Shown: positions 1-5,763 of the stretch, piece after piece
How the letters are laid out: every line of letters begins with the position of its first letter
Numbering within the stretch: the stretch's first letter is position 1
Assembly (NCBI GenBank): GCA_964387795.1
Contig: CAYLYP010000118.1
Coordinates: forward strand, 1-6,926
DNA: 6,926 nucleotides
DNA from: CAYLYP01 sp964387795
GTDB lineage: Bacteria > Bacteroidota > Bacteroidia > Bacteroidales > UBA7960
Direction of reading: 5' to 3'
Position numbers and translations under genes: made by a program
Notes under the pieces: generated by a model
The model's input: only the letters and a program-made list of their open reading frames with translations
The model's database searches: none
Told to the model about the DNA's origin: nothing

Positions 1-61
1 CTATTACAAAATAAAAGTATACAATATAAACACATATCGTAGCTTATTAACTAAAATATAT

Positions 62-69
62 TACTTTTG
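62..69 (+). promoter_or_regulatory. candidate -7 promoter box ahead of the upxY-like gene
   Basis: TACTTTTG matches the Bacteroidota -7 consensus TAnnTTTG exactly. It would place transcription initiation around 75-78, giving a very short leader before the gene start at 92. No TTTG -33 element is found about 19 bases upstream, where the sequence is GTAG. The region is very AT-rich, so a chance match is possible. Confidence 0.4.
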
Positions 70-81
70 TGCCAAATTTTT

Positions 82-86
82 AAGGA
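82..86 (+). promoter_or_regulatory. ribosome binding site deciding the upxY start
   Basis: AAGGA lies five bases before the ATG at 92. The alternative in-frame ATG at 86 overlaps this motif and so would have no usable Shine-Dalgarno sequence. This favours the start at 92. Confidence 0.5.
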
Positions 87-91
87 TGGAG

Positions 92-586
92 ATGAAGAAC
101 TGGTATGCACTATATACGCGTTCCAGAGCGGAAAAAAAGGTTAAGAAATTATTGGAAGAAAAAGGTATTGAGGTTTATCTTCCTTTGTATAAGACTCTTA
201 GGCAATGGAGCGACAGGAAGAAAAAAGTGGAATTACCACTTTTTAGTTCATATATCTTTGTGAAAATTGATATCAAAAATATTAATGAAATTATTGATAT
301 TCAGGGAATAGTTAGATTTGTCAGGTTTTCGGGAGAAATAAATCCAATTCCGGAAAGCCAGATTTCATTAATCCATAGGATACTTTCGGAACCTTATGAG
401 GTTGAACCTTATTTGGAAAATCCGAAAAAAGGGACAAAAGTGGAAATAGAATTGGGAGCATTAAAGGGGCTGCGTGGTGAATTGATTGATTACAGGGGTA
501 AAAGCAAAGTAATTATCAGGTTAGACTCACTTGACAAATCTGTTATTTTGAATATCCCCCTAAATCACATCAGAAGTATCCGCTAA
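92..586 (+). CDS. UpxY-family transcription antiterminator (NusG paralogue)
   Basis: Protein of 164 residues that resembles NusG and specifically the short UpxY regulators of Bacteroidota capsule loci. Visible features are the N-terminal NGN domain opening with MKNWYALYTRSRAEKKV, its core PLFSSYIFVKI near residues 49-59, and a C-terminal KOW domain from about residue 113 (GTKVEIELGALKGLRGEL). NusG paralogues of this kind bind RNA polymerase and help it read through long polysaccharide operons; in Bacteroides fragilis the UpxY proteins each act on their own locus. An ATG at 86 is also possible, adding two residues, but ribosome binding site placement and the family N-terminus favour 92. The next gene is a sugar transferase, the usual partner context. 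No UpxZ-like antagonist gene is seen. A housekeeping nusG is unlikely, because secE and ribosomal protein genes are absent nearby and the sequence is UpxY-like. Confidence 0.88.
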   Translation: MKNWYALYTRSRAEKKVKKLLEEKGIEVYLPLYKTLRQWSDRKKKVELPLFSSYIFVKIDIKNINEIIDIQGIVRFVRFSGEINPIPESQISLIHRILSEPYEVEPYLENPKKGTKVEIELGALKGLRGELIDYRGKSKVIIRLDSLDKSVILNIPLNHIRSIR

Positions 587-599
587 ACACGGGTTTTTT
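578..599 (+). terminator. weak intrinsic terminator at the end of the upxY-like gene
   Basis: ATCCG at 578-582 can pair with CGGGT at 590-594, including one U-G pair, across a seven-base loop, followed directly by a T run ending at 599. The stem overlaps the stop codon at 584-586. A five-base-pair stem is weak, so it may only attenuate transcription between upxY and the sugar transferase gene. Confidence 0.3.
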
Positions 600-697
600 G
601 ACAACCAATCAATTTACCTGAATTAAAATACGTGTTTTTACCCATGCTTATTTTAGCCTTATGGTGTAATTTTACGTATATATGTTTCTGCATATTT

Positions 698-721
698 AAA
701 CTGAGATAACTATCACAGTTT
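698..721. repeat. 24-nt near-palindrome in the sugar transferase leader
   Basis: AAACTG at 698-703 is the exact reverse complement of CAGTTT at 716-721. Inside, after one A/A mismatch at 704/715, GATA at 705-708 mirrors TATC at 711-714. The centre lies between 709 and 710. It sits 37 bases before the sugar transferase start and runs into four Ts (719-722). It could be an operator, an RNA hairpin that terminates or attenuates, or a target of the UpxY-like protein encoded just upstream; the sequence alone does not decide. The rest of the 172-base spacer holds no recognisable gene and no exact -7 box. Confidence 0.5.
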
Positions 722-758
722 TAATGAATAACCTAAGCTTGTCCAAATCGAAAACGCC

Positions 759-1943
759 ATGATGGAAACGCTTACCCGAATGATTCCTGTTTTTAAAAAC
801 AGAAAATTTAATGGGTTAAAAGAAGATTATCCTTTGTTCAGGGAAGTAAGCATAAACAAGACGCTTCGCCAGGAAGACCCCTTGCTTTCAAAAAGCAGGG
901 AGTTCAGGCTCTTCAAAACCATTAGAAATGAAAGCGGAGAAGAAGTTCTTGATTATATCACTCAATTCGTTGATCTGGGTTCAGAACAAACACAGGTTCT
1001 TTCAACAACTACATTGTTCAATGTCACATGCCTTCAGGACGAGTTTTATGAGTATATCGTAAACCTGAAGAAATTCAATGATGTAAGAAGGGTTAATAAG
1101 TTTCTTGAAGCTCTTAACGATAAAATTGAACCTCATGGTCTCTTCGTTGGCTGCATCGAAACCCTTGAACAACGTAAGCAACGCCTGATCAATAAATTCC
1201 CGCCATTGCTTAATAGATTATATCTCACCGGGGATTACATTTTTAAAAGGGTGTTCCCTAAAATGCCCTTAACGAAACAAATATATTTCGCACTCACAGG
1301 AGGGCGCAATCGGGTAATCTCAAGGGCAGAGATTTTAGGCCGTATCTATTCTTGTGGCTTTGAGATTGTTGATGAACGTACTATTAACAACACCTTTTAT
1401 TTTGTTGCAGAAAAGAAATCTGAACCTATTTATCCTGAAAATCCGTCTTATGGTCCTTTGTTTAGAATGAAAAGGACTGGTAAAGGGGGCAAGCCAATTT
1501 TTGTTTACAAGCTAAGGACTATGTATCCTTTCTCTGAATACCTTCAGAAGTATATTTATGAAAACAACAATTTAGATACAGGTGGAAAATTCAAAAATGA
1601 CTTCAGGATAACAGCTATGGGGGCATTTTTAAGAAAATTCTGGTTGGATGAATTGCCAATGCTCATAAATGTTTTAAAAGGAGAACTCAAAATTGTTGGC
1701 GTCAGGCCCTTAAGCTCACAATACCAAAGCTTATATCCTTCCGATTTGATACAGTTCAGGCATCAATATAAACCAGGGCTCGTTCCCCCATTTTATGCTG
1801 ATATGCCAAAAACCTTAGAAGAAATCATTGAATCTGAAAGAAATTATCTGATTTCTTACCAAAAGAATCCCTTAATGACAGATTTTAAATATTTCTTCAA
1901 AGCGTTTTTTAATATTTTCTTCAAAAAAGCCAGAAGCAGATAG
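759..1943 (+). CDS. sugar transferase of the polyprenyl-phosphate glycosyl-1-phosphate transferase type, atypical N-terminus
   Basis: The C-terminal half (about residues 228-345 of 394) is a bacterial sugar transferase domain: GPLFRMKRTG near 232-241, KLRTM at 251-255, RITAMGAFLRKFWLDELP at 283-300 with the catalytic Asp297-Glu298 pair, NVLKGEL at 304-310, and VGVRP at 313-317 where most relatives have VGPRP. Such enzymes move a sugar phosphate from a nucleotide sugar to undecaprenyl phosphate, the first membrane step of capsule, exopolysaccharide or O-antigen synthesis. The N-terminal half is unusual: the hydrophobic re-entrant helix and any WcaJ-type transmembrane bundle are missing. Residues about 95-220 instead look like a decayed methyltransferase-type fold (GLFVGCIETLEQR, then ISRAEILGRIYSCGFEIV). 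The C-terminus is aromatic and basic (KYFFKAFFNIFFKKARSR) and could touch the membrane. ATG codons at 759 and 762 are both possible. The substrate sugar cannot be told. Confidence 0.85.
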   Translation: MMETLTRMIPVFKNRKFNGLKEDYPLFREVSINKTLRQEDPLLSKSREFRLFKTIRNESGEEVLDYITQFVDLGSEQTQVLSTTTLFNVTCLQDEFYEYIVNLKKFNDVRRVNKFLEALNDKIEPHGLFVGCIETLEQRKQRLINKFPPLLNRLYLTGDYIFKRVFPKMPLTKQIYFALTGGRNRVISRAEILGRIYSCGFEIVDERTINNTFYFVAEKKSEPIYPENPSYGPLFRMKRTGKGGKPIFVYKLRTMYPFSEYLQKYIYENNNLDTGGKFKNDFRITAMGAFLRKFWLDELPMLINVLKGELKIVGVRPLSSQYQSLYPSDLIQFRHQYKPGLVPPFYADMPKTLEEIIESERNYLISYQKNPLMTDFKYFFKAFFNIFFKKARSR

Positions 1944-2105
1944 TTTTCTTGTCAAATAACAACAACTAGCATTTATCAGTATTTCTATGCGTAGATACTC
2001 TTTAAAATAGGGTATTTGCATATTTTTACTGATTTTAAGCAATTGAAAACCCCTGTTTTGACCATAAATAGTTAATTATGTAGTACAAGTTTTGAATAAA
2101 GATTG

Positions 2106-2113
2106 TACATTTG
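2106..2113 (+). promoter_or_regulatory. candidate -7 promoter box for the T9SS cargo gene
   Basis: TACATTTG matches TAnnTTTG exactly. A TTTG at 2091-2094 is only 11 bases upstream, too close for the usual spacing of about 19, so the -33 element is not convincing. If used, it gives an untranslated leader of roughly 115 bases that contains the inverted repeat at 2176-2203. Confidence 0.4.
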
Positions 2114-2175
2114 TCTGATTTCTTTGTCGAAAAAAAAGTAAAACACAACAAATAATATATATTTTTTATTCACAC

Positions 2176-2203
2176 ATAAACCAGATTACAAATTCTGGTT
2201 TAT
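2176..2203. repeat. perfect 10-bp inverted repeat upstream of the T9SS cargo gene
   Basis: ATAAACCAGA at 2176-2185 and TCTGGTTTAT at 2194-2203 are exact reverse complements separated by eight bases. The repeat ends 31 bases before the ATG. There is no T run after it, so it is not a standard terminator. A dimeric-regulator operator or a leader RNA hairpin is more likely. Confidence 0.6.
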
Positions 2204-2234
2204 TGATTGTGATAAAACATTAAAATACAACAGA

Positions 2235-5200
2235 ATGGGAAAAAAATACCAATTAGTAATGATTAGCCTGGCCATGATGTTTTTCCTGGGCCAGGAGTTA
2301 AAAGCACAATACACCGGTGGAATAGGCTCTGGTTATGCCTCTTTCTCTTCAGGCTGCTTTGTTCAAGCTCCCACCCCGTCTTACGACCAACCTTTTTGTG
2401 AAGGGGGAGATTTGCAGTTATATGCAAGCACAATACCTGCTGCTACTTATTCATGGTCTGGACCAGGTGGCTTTTCATCCAATGAGCAAAATCCATTGGT
2501 TACTGCTGCAATATCAGGCACATATATCGTGGTAGCTAATATTGCTGGTTGTGGAAGCAGTATTCAGGTTGAACTTGAAGTTGTAGCAACTCCAAGCGTT
2601 GAACCATCTGTAGTTATCCATGCAATACCTGGTAGCTCAATATGTAGCGGGGATGAAGTAACTTTTGTTGCCACAATTAATAACGGGGGAGCTACCCCAA
2701 CTTACCAGTGGTATGTTAATGATGTTTTACAAAGCGGACAAAGCGCACAGAGCTTTGTTTCTTCTACCCTTAACAACGGAGATTATGTTCAGGCTTACTT
2801 ATTCTCCTCTGCCACCTGCGCCAATCCTTATCCAGCGCTCTCAAATGTTGTTAACATGACTGTTGGCAATGCTGTTGTTGATGTTACAGTTGAAGCACTT
2901 CCTGGTGAAACAATTTGCGCTGGCTCAGTGTTACAGCTTAATGCTATTAGCGAATCTGGTGGAACAAATCCTCAATATCAGTGGTTTAAAAACAATGTTG
3001 AAGAACCAACTGCTACATCTGCTTCATATACTCCGGCAAGCTTTGCCAGTGGTGATCAGTTTTCTGTCAGACTCACATCTTCATTGGCCTGTATCTCAGG
3101 ACCCAACCCGGTAACATCTGACCCTGTAACCATTAATATCAATCCCCTTCCCGCAGTTTTTGAAGTACAAGGAGGTGGTTCGTATTGCCCCGAAGGAGCT
3201 AGTGGCGTAGAAATAACATTAAGTGGTTCTGAAACAAATGTTGATTATCAACTCTTTGATGGAACATCCCTTGTAGGTAGCATTATTAATGGAACAGGAA
3301 GCCAAATCAGCTTTGGTACTGTTGCTAATGCTGCAACATATCAGGTTGTTGCCCGTAATACACTCACAGCTTGCGAAACAACAATGAACGGCTCTGCTGT
3401 TGTTACTGTTGAAGCTGCTCCTTTAGTTTTCAGCGTTACTGGTGGCGGATACTATTGCCAGGGTGGTGAAGGTGTTTCCATCGACCTGGATGGCTCACAA
3501 AATGGGGTTACTTATGAACTCTATCTCGACAACAACCCAACCGGCAATATAGTATCAGGCACATCTAATTCGATTAGCTTTGGAAATCAAACCATTGCAG
3601 GAACTTATACTGTTGTTGCTTCAAATGGTGGCCTGGGTTGCCAAAGCACAATGAATGGCTCAGCTGATATTTCTATTAATCCTCTTCCTGATATTTTTAG
3701 CTTAAATGCAGGAGATTCTTATTGTTCTGGTGGCACAGGAATAGAAATTGTGCTTTCCGGCAGTGAAGTAGGGATTAATTACCAGTTATATTTTGACTCC
3801 AATACTATCGGAGAATTAGTTCCTGGCACAGGTGATGAATTGATTTTCGGACTTTATACACAGGAAGGGGATTATACTGTTACTGCTATTAACCCTACAA
3901 CGCTTTGCAGCGTTCAGATGGATGGAACAGCTTCTGTTTCAATCCTTCCTCTGCCTCAGGTTTTTTCTGTAACAATGACTGGGGAAAACGTTATCTGTCT
4001 TGGCCAAACAGGCCCTGAAATCGGACTTAATGGCTCTGAAACAGGTATTAGCTATCAGCTACTCGTTAACAACAACCCAATTGGAGACCCTGTTTCTGGA
4101 AATGGCAGCACAATTAGTTTTGGAACTCAAAATACCGATGGAACATATACAGTAATCGCTCAGAACTCAAACACACTTTGCGAAACTTCAATGACAGGTT
4201 CTGCACAGGTAATTGTGCTCGATACCCCTCAGTCTTTTGATGTTTCCGGCGGTGGTGCATATTGTGAAGATGGCACAGGCGTTTCAATACTATTAAGTGG
4301 TTCCGCTATTCAGGTATCTTATGAACTTTACCTAAACAGCAATCCTACCGGCATTGCCCTTATAGGAAATGGTTCTCCTCTGGAATTCACAAACGTTTTA
4401 GATGCAGGAACTTATACTGTTATCGCTTCTGACGCTGGCTCTGGCTGTGCAACCTTAATGAATGGTACCGCTGAGGTGATAATTAATGCCTTGCCAATTG
4501 CTGATGCAGGAGAGGCTCAAACAATCCCTTACAATACCTCTGCACAACTTAATGCTGCCAGTGGCGGCCCTGATACTTATTCTTACGAATGGACTCCCGC
4601 AGCTTTACTTGTTGATCCTAATATTCAAAATCCTGTTACTGTCAATCTTACAGAAACAACATTGTTCACTGTTGTTGTAACAAACCTGACTACCTTATGC
4701 CAGAATACAAGTCAGGTAAACATCACTGTTCTTGATCCTGTTCCTACTTATACCCTTACAATGAGTATATCTGGACAAGGAACAACAGACCCTGCTGCCG
4801 GCCCTCATGTTTATAACGAAAATACTGAGGTTACCATAACAGCTACACCTGAACAGGGATGGGCTTTTGAAAAATGGATTGTCAATGGAACCGATAACAC
4901 ATCCAATCCTCATGTCATTACCATGACCGAAGACTTTGCCGTTGAAGCTGTTTTTGTTCAAATACCTACTTTCGAACTTACTGTTTCTGTTGTTGGTGAA
5001 GGGACTACTGATCCTGCTGCCGGCATACATACTTATGCCCAAAATACCGATGTTGTGCTTACGGCAACTCCTTCAACAGGATGGTTATTTGAAAAATGGG
5101 TAATTAATGGTGATGATATAACAGAAAACCCTTACACCCTTACAATTACTCAAAATTCTACTGCTGAAGCTGTATTTGTTGAAGAAAGCACAAACTACAC

Positions 5201-5672
5201 TTTAACAGTTCAGATGGTTGGTGAAGGTACCGTTACCCCTGAACCGGGTGAGCATGAATACCTGTCAGGTACTGAAGTTACCCTTACTGCTACCCCAGCC
5301 ACTGACTTCGAGTTTGACAAATGGACCATTAATGGTGTTGACAATACTGAACCGGAAGTTGTAATTACAATGACTGAAGACGTCCTTGCAATTGCTAATT
5401 TCAAACCGGTTTCCATTGTTGAAAATCAGGAAATAAGCTGGAAAATCTTCCCTAACCCTGTTCAAGACAAACTGTTTGTTGAAATTAACATCACAAATGC
5501 AACAGGCTCCATCCAGATTATTGATAACCGTGGCCAGCTTGTCAGAAACATAAATATTGTAAACAATGACAATGTTTATGAGATTGAAACTGCCGATTTG
5601 CCAAAAGGTGTTTATTACCTGAGGGTCAACGATGGTAAAAAACAATACACCAAAGGTTTCATAAAGAATTAA
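2235..5672 (+). CDS. large modular secreted protein, type IX secretion cargo
   Basis: 1145 residues with a signal peptide (1-24, hydrophobic core about 7-18, likely cut after KA), so exported to the periplasm and then across the outer membrane by T9SS. Module order: Ig/PKD-like 45-117; two related Ig-like modules 119-211 and 213-303; five ~90-residue repeats 304-752; a further Ig/PKD-like module about 754-835 (PIADAGEAQTIPYNTSAQLNA); three InlB-type repeats 838-1056; and a T9SS type A sorting domain from about 1068 to the end (KIFPNPVQDKL, then LPKGVYYLRV). No catalytic domain is seen. A structural surface protein or adhesin is the best guess; the ligand is unknown. The 18 cysteines are spaced as one pair per module in the Ig-like and Cys-pair repeats, suggesting disulfides. 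Between residues 25 and 879 there are only three basic residues (Lys252, Arg279, Arg374). No good Shine-Dalgarno precedes the ATG, as is common in this phylum. A terminator follows, so it is probably monocistronic. Confidence 0.88.
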   Translation: MGKKYQLVMISLAMMFFLGQELKAQYTGGIGSGYASFSSGCFVQAPTPSYDQPFCEGGDLQLYASTIPAATYSWSGPGGFSSNEQNPLVTAAISGTYIVVANIAGCGSSIQVELEVVATPSVEPSVVIHAIPGSSICSGDEVTFVATINNGGATPTYQWYVNDVLQSGQSAQSFVSSTLNNGDYVQAYLFSSATCANPYPALSNVVNMTVGNAVVDVTVEALPGETICAGSVLQLNAISESGGTNPQYQWFKNNVEEPTATSASYTPASFASGDQFSVRLTSSLACISGPNPVTSDPVTININPLPAVFEVQGGGSYCPEGASGVEITLSGSETNVDYQLFDGTSLVGSIINGTGSQISFGTVANAATYQVVARNTLTACETTMNGSAVVTVEAAPLVFSVTGGGYYCQGGEGVSIDLDGSQNGVTYELYLDNNPTGNIVSGTSNSISFGNQTIAGTYTVVASNGGLGCQSTMNGSADISINPLPDIFSLNAGDSYCSGGTGIEIVLSGSEVGINYQLYFDSNTIGELVPGTGDELIFGLYTQEGDYTVTAINPTTLCSVQMDGTASVSILPLPQVFSVTMTGENVICLGQTGPEIGLNGSETGISYQLLVNNNPIGDPVSGNGSTISFGTQNTDGTYTVIAQNSNTLCETSMTGSAQVIVLDTPQSFDVSGGGAYCEDGTGVSILLSGSAIQVSYELYLNSNPTGIALIGNGSPLEFTNVLDAGTYTVIASDAGSGCATLMNGTAEVIINALPIADAGEAQTIPYNTSAQLNAASGGPDTYSYEWTPAALLVDPNIQNPVTVNLTETTLFTVVVTNLTTLCQNTSQVNITVLDPVPTYTLTMSISGQGTTDPAAGPHVYNENTEVTITATPEQGWAFEKWIVNGTDNTSNPHVITMTEDFAVEAVFVQIPTFELTVSVVGEGTTDPAAGIHTYAQNTDVVLTATPSTGWLFEKWVINGDDITENPYTLTITQNSTAEAVFVEESTNYTLTVQMVGEGTVTPEPGEHEYLSGTEVTLTATPATDFEFDKWTINGVDNTEPEVVITMTEDVLAIANFKPVSIVENQEISWKIFPNPVQDKLFVEINITNATGSIQIIDNRGQLVRNINIVNNDNVYEIETADLPKGVYYLRVNDGKKQYTKGFIKN
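2589..3143 (+). repeat. two tandem Ig-like modules (residues 119-303)
   Basis: The two ~91-residue units share a pattern: a leading ALPG or AIPG with a Cys (137, 228), a YQWY or YQWF core, a GDYV or GDQF strand, and a second Cys (195, 286) exactly 58 residues after the first in both copies. This is the Ig-like layout common in Bacteroidota surface proteins. The copies have diverged and are not near-identical in DNA. Confidence 0.7.
3144..4490 (+). repeat. five tandem ~90-residue Cys-pair repeats (residues 304-752)
   Basis: Units start at residues 304, 395, 483, 572 and 664, with lengths 91, 88, 89, 92 and 89. Shared pattern: a (PL)P.VF.V linker, GGG.YC, an SGSE.GV.YQLY strand, N..G..V.GTG..ISFG, then GTYTVVA, a second Cys, MNGSA.V.I. 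The two Cys of each unit (318/380, 408/469, 497/558, 588/649, 677/738) are 61-62 residues apart, which suggests a disulfide in each unit. The fold is likely an Ig-like beta sandwich; I do not recognise a named family for it. Confidence 0.85.
4746..5402 (+). repeat. three InlB-type (divergent B-repeat) modules
   Basis: Residues 838-908, 912-982 and 987-1056 share the pattern (Y/F).LT......G.GT..P..G.H.Y..(N/G)T.V.(I/L)TATP..(G/D)(W/F).F(E/D)KW.(I/V)NG.(D/N)(D/N).(T/S) and end in a strand AVF or ANF. This matches the small beta repeats often listed as InlB B-repeat or Flg_new-like in secreted Bacteroidota and Firmicutes proteins. They carry no cysteines and restore lysine use (Lys880 onward). 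They probably space the adhesive part from the C-terminal anchor. Confidence 0.8.
5436..5669 (+). other. T9SS type A C-terminal sorting domain coding region
   Basis: Residues about 1068-1145 carry KIFPNPVQDKLFVEI, IIDNRGQLV, LPKGVYYLRV and a lysine-rich end KGFIKN. This is the usual Por secretion tail layout. In known T9SS systems the domain guides secretion and is cleaved, with the cargo often linked to an anionic lipopolysaccharide or released. Confidence 0.9.
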
Positions 5673-5691
5673 ATGTTTTTTGTAAAATAGT

Positions 5692-5723
5692 AAAAAGTGC
5701 CCCTGTCAGGGGCATTTTTTTTT
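5692..5723 (+). terminator. strong intrinsic terminator after the T9SS cargo gene
   Basis: TGCCCC at 5698-5703 pairs with GGGGCA at 5709-5714 around a five-base loop (TGTCA). The stem is flanked by an A run upstream and nine Ts at 5715-5723. It starts 20 bases after the stop codon and separates the secreted protein gene from udk. The A run opposite the T run could make it work in both directions. Confidence 0.9.
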
Positions 5724-5735
5724 AAGTATTTTAGG

Positions 5736-5743
5736 TATTTTTG
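5736..5743 (+). promoter_or_regulatory. candidate -7 promoter box for udk
   Basis: TATTTTTG fits TAnnTTTG. Upstream, TTTT inside the terminator T run is 17 bases away and only partly resembles the -33 TTTG. The predicted leader would be about a dozen bases. T-rich context makes a chance match easy. Confidence 0.35.
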
Positions 5744-5763
5744 ACACATAAAAAAACCATATC

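Larger units (their letters stand above)
1944..2234. other. 291-base AT-rich spacer ahead of the secreted protein gene
   Basis: No coding region is seen here on either strand. A weak hairpin lies at 1978-1999: AGTAT pairs with ATACT and CTA with TAG around a TGCG loop, with a two-base bulge. It has no strong T run, so it is at best a poor terminator for the sugar transferase gene. A second small hairpin at 2046-2059 has arms AAAAC and GTTTT. Downstream come a candidate -7 box (2106-2113) and a perfect inverted repeat (2176-2203), described separately. Confidence 0.6.

Noticed and set aside
625..638. Near-palindrome AAAATACGTGTTTT in the upxY to sugar transferase spacer
   Set aside because: Short, A/T-dominated and with a mismatch; expected by chance in such AT-rich DNA.
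2046..2059. Small hairpin AAAAC/GTTTT as a terminator
   Set aside because: Only one G-C pair in a five-base stem and no following T run.
2335..3114. Short + strand open frames at 2335-2535, 2665-2859 and 2863-3114
   Set aside because: They lie in another frame inside the long secreted protein gene, have no ribosome binding site and encode low-complexity Leu-rich peptides unlike any family.
3144..4490. CRISPR array or recent DNA-level tandem duplication
   Set aside because: The repeat unit is about 270 bases, in frame, and the copies are clearly diverged in DNA; there are no short identical repeats with unique spacers.
4486..4680. Short + strand open frame inside the Ig/PKD-like module region
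   Set aside because: Shadow of the repeat-coding frame; Leu-rich composition reflects frame-shifted Thr/Asn/Ile codons.
4695..5645. Minus strand open frames at 4695-5042, 5210-5416 and 5265-5645
   Set aside because: They are antisense to the InlB-type repeats and sorting domain, whose protein-level conservation explains the open frames. No promoter or family match is seen.
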